DNA of 64,000 nucleotides from Erpobdella octoculata (taxonomy: Eukaryota; Annelida; Clitellata; Hirudinida; Erpobdellidae): assembly GCA_963978895.1 (NCBI GenBank), contig OZ022245.1, positions 6,925,542-6,989,541 on the forward strand, in the 5' to 3' direction. Positions 1 to 10,400 of the stretch are shown piece after piece. Under the pieces are notes generated by a model. The model made no database searches. It worked only from the letters and a program-made list of their open reading frames with translations, and was not told the DNA's origin. Numbering within the stretch: position 1 is the stretch's first letter; each line of letters starts with the position of its first letter. The position numbers and the translations under genes were made by a program.

Positions 1-31
1 GTACATTTTATACAAACACACACACAGATAT

Positions 32-200
<169 letters not shown>

Positions 201-360
201 ACTCATCTGTCTTGGCAAATGCTTTCTCACATACGTGTTAAATGTTATCCAATCCATCCGTGACATTGTGCTAATTTAATATTAATCGCATTAAACAAAC
301 TTGTTTCTCGTTACTAACTAACGAATCTTCCCTATTTAATTGCATTATTACATTCAACTT

Positions 361-437
361 ATGATGGATGGTAGGGTTGATGACGATCATGATGGTGGTG
401 GTGGTGATAATAGTGACGATGATGATGATGATGATGA
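361..437. repeat. GAT/GGT trinucleotide-rich tract
   Basis: Imperfect GAT/GGT triplet run ending in about six perfect GAT units. An ORF over it codes only an Asp/Gly-rich low-complexity string, so I do not call it coding. Confidence 0.8.
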
Positions 438-550
438 ATGTTGCTATTCGTTGATTAATTTATGCAAGTTTTCTGATCAGCATTATTTTGAGAGAAATCT
501 CTTACAAATATATCATTGTGTGCTTGTTTTTGAAATCAGAATGTTTTTGA

Positions 551-711
551 CGAGAGAGGGAGAGAGATAAAGAGAGAGAGAGATATATAGATAGAAAGAG
601 AGAGAGAGAGAGATATAGATAGAAAGAGAGAGAGAGAGAGATATAGATAGAAAGAGAGAGAGAGAGAGATATAGATAGAAAGAGAGAGATATATAGATAG
701 AAAGAGAGAGA
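551..711. repeat. GA-rich minisatellite (about 28-30 bp unit)
   Basis: About five tandem units alternating a GATATAGATAGAAA segment with a (GA)n run. This is a purine-rich strand in the region upstream of the first visible GLI exon. Nothing else is recognisable between 712 and 1277 except a short TTTTGAAGTTTTAAAAA-type duplication at 1011-1072. Confidence 0.9.
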
Positions 712-1277
712 ATACGATTTTATTTATGGACTCAGAGAACTTTCTTGTGTGTGTTCCAATGATAGTCATAGAAAATATATTATACGGTTGTTATTATTAT
801 TTTTTATTATTATTATCAGTCTTATTAATGTTATTGTTATATTATGAAGTTATTTAATTATTGGTTATGGCAGATAAGATGTATATGAATGTCTGGAATT
901 AATTTGTCTTTTTAATGCTATTGAATAATTTAGTTTATTGTCTTAGTAGGAGTTTTTTTTATTGGAGTTTTGCAACGAATAAGCTCCATAAGCACATCCC
1001 TCTTTGAAGTTTTGAAAAATTTTGAAGTTTTAAAAAATTTTGAAGTTTAAAAAATTTTTTTAAGTTACATTTTTTACTTAGCTTGCAATTTCATTCTGTT
1101 TGTCTGTAGCCGATCTGTATGTAGCTTTATCTTTACTAAACTCCCTTCACGACTATCCATTAATCTGATATTTGGCGGATGTTTAAAAACTTCGGGCGTT
1201 TTTGGTTGAATTGATAGATAGACGGATGCATGGATCATGGATGGATTGGAGGATGGTTGAAAGGCTGGTTTGCTGGT

Positions 1278-1328
1278 TGGATGGATGGATGGATGGATGG
1301 ATGGATGGATGGATGGATGGATGGATGG
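1278..1328. repeat. (GGAT)n microsatellite
   Basis: About twelve perfect GGAT units, 140 bp upstream of a GLI splice acceptor. Confidence 0.95.
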
Positions 1329-1468
1329 CTCGTTTTGATTGTTTGATATGAATATTCTCCATTGTATCATGGTGTTGACGATCTGGAATGCTGAGAATGC
1401 AGAAGTTTTTATGAAATATTTCTATAATTCAATCGACTAATTTTTATTTTCTTGAATCTCATTGACAG

Positions 1469-4400
1469 TCTGCTCACAAGAGTCTAAAATTAACAAAGAA
1501 ATACCAAAATCTAGCAGACATTCGCTAGCCTTGTCGTCTTCTTCGAAGAATGATAGGAAGACAGGTGTTGGCGATCACTGCTCATCTCCTCCCGGAAGTG
1601 CTACGCCTCCACACTCTGCCAATCCGTACAACCATTATTTCCAGATTCCGCCAGTAATGTGGCCTGCCTTTCTGCCAGGAATGGAACCAGGTGCTCAGAA
1701 GTTTGGCTCACCAGGTTTGAATCTTTCTGGATATCGGAGGATTTTTACTCGTATATAAACGTCTTTATTTTCTATTTGGCACACTCGACTAAAACATATC
1801 TTTACATAACCGTCTACCCACTCATCCATTAATCCATCCATCCATCCATCCATTAATCCATTCGTCCATCCATTAATCCATCTATCCATCCATTAATCCA
1901 TCCGTCCATCCATTAATTCATTCATCCGCTCATTAATTAATCCATCGACCAGCCAGTCAATCCATCCGTGCACCCATCTTTACATCCATTCATTCCTTTA
2001 TTGTTTCCTACATTTTCGAGTTGTTTTTTATTCTACTTTCCCTGCTTCGAGATGAGCTCCTTAATAGCATGATCATCAGCTCAACTTAGTCATCGCCAGC
2101 AATTCAGTTCGCCTGCTATTCATTCACCCTTGATAAGAATCTCTCAGTTTGAGCTTCTTCAACGCTTATTTATGCCTGATATTTTACGTAGATCATCTTC
2201 TTTCTATTCGATATCTCTCCTAGCAAATGCCCTGGCGCGTTTCTTCCAAATTTTCAAGTTATTATTAGTTTTTATTTATTTATTTAACCCACCATCCCTA
2301 CTTTTTTAAATTCGCATGCGTCGTATACACATGCGTCCATTTTACTTAACAGAGTAAACACATTAGGAATATAAATGCAGGCGTTTTAAAGCTCAGTCTA
2401 TTACGCAGTTTATGTATAATTAGTTATCTTGATTTTTTGTTAATGGTTTCGCCGGTTCGTTTTCTCATTGCTGCCTAGCCAGACCAGTTCAGTGGCGTTG
2501 TAGTTCTGAGATTCAATTTGAGTATGACAGGAGAACCGTAGTTGTGTGATGTGGCGTATCGTGATGGTGGCGGTGGTGATGATGATGTATAGTTTAAAAA
2601 AAATTAAGATTTATTGTTCTACTTCTATACAGAGCATCTGTTGTCTCTAATAACACGCTGAACTCTTTTTATATGTGCCAGTCTGTACGTCTGTCTGCTT
2701 GTCTGTCTGTACCTCATCTTGTTATTTATTTTTATGAATTGGTGTAGTCACTCACTTTCTCGCTCACTTTTCACTCACTCACTTTCACTCTCACTCACTC
2801 ACTCTCTCACTCACTCACTCACTCACTCACTCACTCACTCACTCACTCACTCACACACTCACTCACTTTCACTTTCCTCACAATAAATAATCACTCATTC
2901 ATTTCATCTTCTCATTATAATTATAACAGCTAGTAAGAAACGACTTCATACAATCCAATCAGGTTATGCCGGCCAGCCATTCACTCCGCCACCGATCGGA
3001 GGTTACTCACCGTTCGGTCCCTTCCTACCTTTCAGTGATCCCAGATATCCCTGGAACTCCAGATCAGCCATGCAGATGTATACAGCTGACGCCTCGAAAA
3101 GGTGAGACACGGGGATAATTGATGATGACAGACGTGTTTGTCAATGAGGTGTCACTACTCGTTGCCGTGACACGAAATCGACATTGTCACTTGACTGGAA
3201 ATGAAACCTGTTTTGTTTTCTATTTTTGCTTGAAGATTCAGTCGTGTTGTTCGTTTAAATGATTCTACTGTGTGCTTGCTATTCATCATCAGAGCATTTC
3301 AAATGCGATGGAACGCGTATGGCAAGCACATGTCGAACATAATTTATTTTCGCCACTTAGCCGTCATCTTGTTTTTTTTTTATCCCCCCAGTTATCCGCA
3401 CAAGGATCCTCCGCAAAGACCCGCCTCTTCGGGGGAGATGCCCGCCAGTCCACCACCCCCTTCTCCTTCTCGTACCAAACATCATCATCATCACCACCAC
3501 CACCATCGAAACAGCAACAATAAAGAAGATAAAAAACTTTCTCATTCGCCGGAGAAATTAGGAGACTTCAGCAGTAAGTTGTTGATGGTGGTGCTGAGTT
3601 ATTCAATTAATTCAATAATTTTGTTAACAATTTCTATTTTGCCGGGGTTTCAAAGTCAACCCCAACTCCACTTTACAAGGGTTTTCATTTCGGATATATT
3701 TAATATTTATTGAATTTTTTTGTGTTCACCAGCTTGCAGTCCTCCATATCTTACTGGTGCCCCCCCACATCCTGCCTTCTTCAATCCATTCCTGCCCCCA
3801 ACTGGTTCAAACCATTCCTTGCTTTTCCCAGGTATGTTATTGAATGCTTTTGTTATCATAGGCATGCAATATGTTATTACCTTATCATTTATGTGACTGG
3901 ACGCCTTATCATATGTGACTGGACACCTTATCATATGTGACTGGACACCTTATCATTTATGTGACTGGATACCTTATCATTTATGTGACTGGACACCTTA
4001 TCATATGTGACTGGACACCTTATCATATGTGACTGGACACCTTATCATATGTGACTGGATACCTTATCATTTATGTGACTGGACACCTTATCGTATGTGA
4101 CTGGACACCTGCACACAAGACAATTGCATGCATGACTAGTACATAAATGACAATTTAGTACACAAAGACAAATGCCTAGGACAATTGCACACTTAAACAG
4201 GTACTCTCCTAGAAAAGTGAACACATTAAAATTATATTTCACCAAAAATAGTTAAAATTCAGTTTTATTTTTTAAATAAAATTCTGACTTGCTGCAGGTG
4301 CTTTAGTCGACTTAATGAAAAAATTGTTCGGGGTCACTTACGGGCCACTTACGGGCACACTTGACTTCTCCAGGGCTGATAATTGCATGGTGCATGGGCA

Positions 4401-7400
4401 AATAAAAATTAAGCAATCCATAAGACTGCTACTTTAAAATACAAGTGACGGATACTTTCAAATTTTCTAACAACTCCAGGGGGGGGGGGTAACACTCGAC
4501 ACTACAATTGTCTAAAAAGCACGGGGGTTATTGAATGTTGTGGAGTCAAGCAAGTGAGGCAGTGCCCCCACTAATGTTTTCCATATAAATAATATAATAA
4601 TTACTTTTTACCAGCTCAATATTATTGTAAGTCGTAACTGTTCGTCATGAGCTTGACTGGTTGATTCCAGTTTTTTTTCTTATGCGGTTTCATTGTTTCA
4701 CTGTGCTAAATAAACACGCATGTGCATACAACAGTTTTCAAGAATGTTTTCCAGTTGTAACATAGCAGCCATCACACACCTGTGATGGAGGAGAGGAAAA
4801 TCTAGCAAACTGAAGCTTTTGGAAAGCCATCTGTGAAGTTCAATGGATCAGAATTGACTTTCCAGTTTGGAACAGCTGGTTGTTGATCGTGGAGAATTAT
4901 TGGCACCTATGAATATCGTAGACGGTTATTAATATGTAGAAGTTTTGAGGTGTTGCACTGACAGCCATTATTATTATTCAATTCAAAATTTATATCTTGA
5001 AAAATCTTGATGGCTTATTGATTATTGGAAGTCATCAGGGGGGCGGGGGGTGGCTTATTCTCTTCTCTTCTGCTGCAACGGTTACGCGACAGATTTTTTT
5101 TATTTTAATGTATATAGATCAGATTAATCAAACTAAGTTCACATTTTTCCTCAAAATAAAATTTAATGTTTCTGAAAATGCTGAAGGGCTCTACGACTTG
5201 GTTGTGCAGAAGTACAAGACAAGCCAATACTTTGTTAAAAAATTTTTATTTGATGTTTTCTTAAATTGTAAAATGTGGAGTGTCATTACTGTGGCTTAAA
5301 ACAATTTTTTAATGCAATCGAAAGTCACTGGGGGGCAAAATATGCTGACTCAATGAACAAGCAGCATTTGATTGTACAGTTAAACATGTTGAAATTTTCA
5401 AAAAGTGTTTTTATTTAACAATATTCTTTTTGGGAGCACACGAAATATATTACAATTGTGTAATTGTTAAAATTATAATTGTTGAATTATATAATTGATA
5501 AAATTATGACATTATAATTTATAATTACTATCACATAATACATAACTGTGTTACAATTAACATCACACATGACCACATAATCATTAACATCACATCTGTA
5601 CCATTATTCTCTTAACATCACTAACGTGACCACCTTATTCTCTTAACATCACATACGTGACCACCTTATTCTCTTAACATCACATACGTGACCACCTTAT
5701 TCTCTTAACATCACATACGTGACCACCATTATTCTCTTAACATTACATACGTGACCACCATTATTCTCTTAACATCACATACGTGACCACCTTATTCTCT
5801 TAACATCACATACGTGACCACCATTATTCTCTTAACATTACATACGTGACCACCATTATTCTCTTAACATCACATACGTGACCACCTTATTTTCAACATC
5901 ACCAGGCCCTCCACCTCCCTGCTTCCAGCAACCGTCATCGCCGTCGCTATCACCTTGGTCCAGTCTCATCATGACAAGGGGCATGGGCAGCAACATGGGG
6001 TGTCGCAAGAGAGCCCTGTCGCAGTCCCCGTCCGACATCGGCTTCGACGTCGAGAGTTTGACTCGCAGCTCTGAAGCGTGTCTTCGACTGTCCGTCAACA
6101 GCACGGGAGGAGCGAACAGAGATTCTTGCAATTCCTCGAACACCAGCGGCTCTTACGGACACTTATCTGCATGTAAGCAGCATTTCTATGCCATGAAATT
6201 CACACGCAATTAATTATTTTTTGTGGTAGTCGTGACTGACCGAAGAGGATGTTTATTAAATAATATTACTAATAACATTTCTATCTGTGTGATGCTCGTG
6301 TTTACAGATTTCTTATTGAACGATAATTTTTCTATAATGATTACTTTTTATTTGTATTTACAGCTGCATTCGGCATGCCTTCAGACCCACCCGTCCCGTA
6401 TTTCTTGCCTCCCCACCCCGTATACAGCCCCCTCCTCTATCCTCCTTTCGGACCATATCATCCCAATCCGTTCGCGCCACCATTTACGAACCAGCTGCCC
6501 TCGCACCGGGGTCGCAATTTCGACAAACATTTCGCCTGCGTGGAAAGGAACGACGATGATGGGGTGGATGCTACCTGCTGCGATGGGGGTCCTCGTGGAT
6601 GTACATCTCTCAATGTAAGTTCACTTTTTGTTCACTTATAAACTCTACACATGCATGTTAATGACAATCAAAATTAAGTGTAATTATAGTAATTAATAGT
6701 CTTAATGTTGGTCGCCATTTGTGGAAGTTCAACTGTGCATATTATTATATATATATATATTGATGATAAAAACAAATTAATTGTTATTAAATGTCTCCTC
6801 TTAATGAGCACGATTGTTCATCTTGTTCGTAGAGACCTTTTCAAGATCAAGACAGCGATTCTGCTAAAGTTTCGAGCACCGTGGCCAACAAGGAGGAATT
6901 TGTCCTCAAGAAAGAAGTTGACGGTGAGAGTTGTCTTGTTTGTCTTTGATTGGATGTCCGAGTTGTCTTGTTTGTCTTTGATTGGATGTCCGAGTTGTCT
7001 TGTTTGTCTTTGATTGGATGTCCGAGTTGTCTTGCTTGTTTTTGATTGTGCGACTGAGTTGTTTACATTAGTTCCTTCTTGAAATTATAGTCTTAGTCTT
7101 GAATAATTTAATAGCATTACATTGAAAACCATTGTAATTCAAGTATACATTGTTATTATTTCTTGCTGTTTCTGTATTAATTTATTTACTGGGATTTGTC
7201 TGCAATATTATTTAGCTCTTTTATTTCATATCGACATCGATGACACGCAGATCTCTTTTCTCCTGGAAGTGTCAGCGACACGACGGACCGATCGAGCGGA
7301 CGGCATACATTCGACGCCAGGAACGGAAGGTCGAGTCACAACAACGTCGGACCCCAGGAAGGCGAACCAGATTTCTACGAGACGAATTGTCATTGGAGGG

Positions 7401-10400
7401 ATTGTTCGATGGAGTTTAAAACTCAAGATGAGCTTGTCAAGGTTTGTAGTATTGGTGTAAAACTTTTTATTATAGATGAGTTTGCATTCAGATATGTTGC
7501 TATCCAGATATGTTGGTATCATGATATGTTGCTATCCAGATATGTTGCTATCCAGATATGTTAATATCCAGATATGTTAATATCCAGATATGTTACTATC
7601 CAGATATGTTGCTATCCAGATATGTTACTATCCAGATATGTTACTATCCAGATATGCTACTATCCAGATTTGTTGGCATACAAATATGTTGGCAGCCAGG
7701 CAAATTGGATTGATTTGGGTTAATTGGGTTGAAAACTTGACTAGTTTGGTACTTTATGCTACTTGAGCTCGCTATGCAGCACTGCTTCTTCTATGCTTTT
7801 GAAAGATTAGCCCTTCTGAAAACCTTGAATGAAACAATATCTTATTTAATCGATAGTTTATTTGACTTCATTGTTGCATTTGTGGAGAATCAATTTGTTT
7901 TAAATTTATTAGTTGGCTTTCCGTTATTCGTCTTTAACGTCCTATTCTGCAATTCTGCAGCACTTGTCAGAGGAGCACATTCCCAACCACAAGAAGAATT
8001 ATGTATGCCAGTGGGATGGATGTGTCAGAGGCGAGAAGCCGTTCAAGGCTCAGTACATGCTGGTCGTTCACATCAGGAGACACACTGGAGAGAAACCTCA
8101 CAAGTGCATGGTGGGTGCTACTTTGAATTGTGATGATGATGATGATGATGATGATGGGGATCGTGTTGGTGGTGATTATGATAACGATGATGATGACGTT
8201 GATAGTTATGGTGTTGAATAATTGTAAATAGTAACCAGTAGCAGATGACGGCACATTTGTTTCTCCTTGTTTACGATGTGGATGTGTTGGATCGTGCGTG
8301 TATGAGTTTTTATCGATGGTTTCTTGTTGAAACAATTTCGAATATTACGAACCCACACACGTGATCACTTCATCTAGTTCCCCGACTGCACCAAGGCTTA
8401 CAGCAGACTTGAAAACTTGAAGACTCACATGCGCAGTCATACTGGTGAAAAGCCATACCTCTGCGAGTTCATTGGGTGCCAGAAGGCTTTCAGCAATGCC
8501 TCCGATAGGGCCAAACATCAGAACCGGACACATTCTAATGAGGTGATTTTTATTTTTTCTCATACAACCATATTTGTCTACCGATGTTTTACTTTTGTTT
8601 GAGAGAGCTGCTGGTAGTATTAGAGGAACATCCCAGTTGTTGATCAGTTGTCGCGTGTTAATTTCATTTTTACTTACTAAGTAACGTAACTCAGGCTCCT
8701 CCAGGTCATACAAAATGACACTTACTTGAAACGTAAGCTAATTAACCTGCCATGTTACTCGACCCAGAAACCCTACGTGTGCAAAGCAGCGGGATGCACC
8801 AAATGTTACACCGACCCGAGCTCTCTGCGCAAACACGTCAAGACGGTTCACGGGGTCGACTTTTACGCCAGTAAGAAGCACAAAGGCGAATCTCTCTCGC
8901 CAAACGGTAATCATCATCATCATCACCACCACCGTGACGGAAGCAGCAGCAGTAATGGAAGGGGTCTCCACGGCAACCTGGTTCAAGATGGCTCGCCCGG
9001 TTCTCTGCAGGTTCGTCCGAATAAAACTATTTGCCGCATTTATTGGAAATTGTATTGGTTTGCTTCTCTTCAAAATGGCTATTTATAGTAGATATGGTCA
9101 TTTACTTGATGGCTGTTAAATCCAGGCATGATTTTAATATTTTCATTCATTCTTTTATTAATAAATATTATTGCATATTATTAATATAAAAATATGTTCA
9201 TAATATTTAATAATATTACTTTAAACCATAAAATTACAAATAACGTAAACACGGTCAACAACAACGACAACATTACAGCATTACAACGGGTCGTCCTCCT
9301 CGTCCGCATCTCCTTCCTCCGGACCTCCATCAAATTCAAGCAACTTGAGTCACGGCGGTTCCAGGATGGAAGTCGACGGCTACCGTCCGGCTCCGGCCTT
9401 TTCGGAAGCGACCCCCGCGGTCTCTACGGTCAAACAGGAACCTCAGACCTCGAATAAAACTCAGGTATCATCTTCGCTGTCGTCTTGCCAGTTAGTTCCT
9501 TCCAATAACGATCAAGATGATTTGGAAGCACTGCTGATGGAGGAGGTCATCAGTAGTGACCAACATGTACTTGTTGATGAGATTGATGCCTTCTTTCAGG
9601 TTTATCTTTTTACGTTATCTTATTTATTCAGCTCTTTTTGTCCCGAAATCTTGTAATGAGATTTTTATCTATTTTTTTTTAATTTATTTATTGGCAAAAC
9701 ACAACATAAAGGAAACTAAAGGCAAACAAAACAATGACTAAAGCATCATTTTGATCCACAGTAATTAATATAAAATGAAGTTAATGAGCGATGTCAAAAG
9801 GTAAGCCCCAAGTGATTTACATCCTGCTAAAAAGGACAACTCATTTCTTCAACGAAAATGATTTAAACTAGCTGAAGCTATGAAAGTTTCAGCATTTAAG
9901 TATTAAATCCGATAGATATCCGTCCGTACCATCGTTTGTTTCCCAAGCAAGTGTTTGATTGAATGATTTCAATCGGAAGAAGCACCATACAGAAGGCTCG
10001 CAATAACATCATAAAACGCTTTCAGTATTAACTTCGATTTTAATTAATGTGTGTAAAACCCCAAATGACCAATCAATATTCTATCAGTGCTAAAATAATT
10101 TGGTTACAAATATTAAAATTAAACTTTTATTGAGAGGCAAAAGCATTCATTTTTTTCTTTTAACAATTTTTTTTAAATATACAAAATTGTTTTACAATCT
10201 TTGATGCTTTACCAAATTTTTAAAACATTTTCAAAAACAAATCTGTATTTTTTTTTGGTTACACATCCCTAATAGTGCCTGCGCAGTAATGTGTTTACAA
10301 AACTTTATTTTCATTTTAATTAGCAATAACTGTTGCACCTAGCAACTGGTTGAAATTATAACAACGATTAAATATGTTCTTATTTATTTATTCATCAAAG

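Larger units (their letters stand above)
7388..8851 (+). other. gli: Five-finger GLI-type C2H2 DNA-binding domain
   Basis: Split over exons 7251-7441, 7961-8110, 8378-8542 and 8768-9010. Finger 1 starts NCHWRDC and closes HLSEEH; finger 2 has VCQWDGC and [20 protein letters not shown]; finger 3 reads [21 protein letters not shown]; finger 4 [17 protein letters not shown]; finger 5 [16 protein letters not shown]. All Cys/His ligands are present. The residues that read the GACCACCCA-type GLI site in fingers 4 and 5 lie in the most conserved part, so DNA specificity is expected to be unchanged. Confidence 0.97.

Noticed and set aside
3480..3520. Poly-His tract in a GLI exon as a metal-binding feature
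   Set aside because: CAT/CAC repeat expansion in a low-complexity region (a second, shorter one lies at about 8911-8932); no basis for a metal site.
5599..5905. CRISPR-like regular repeat array
   Set aside because: Units are directly adjacent with no unique spacers, in a eukaryotic intron; it is a minisatellite.
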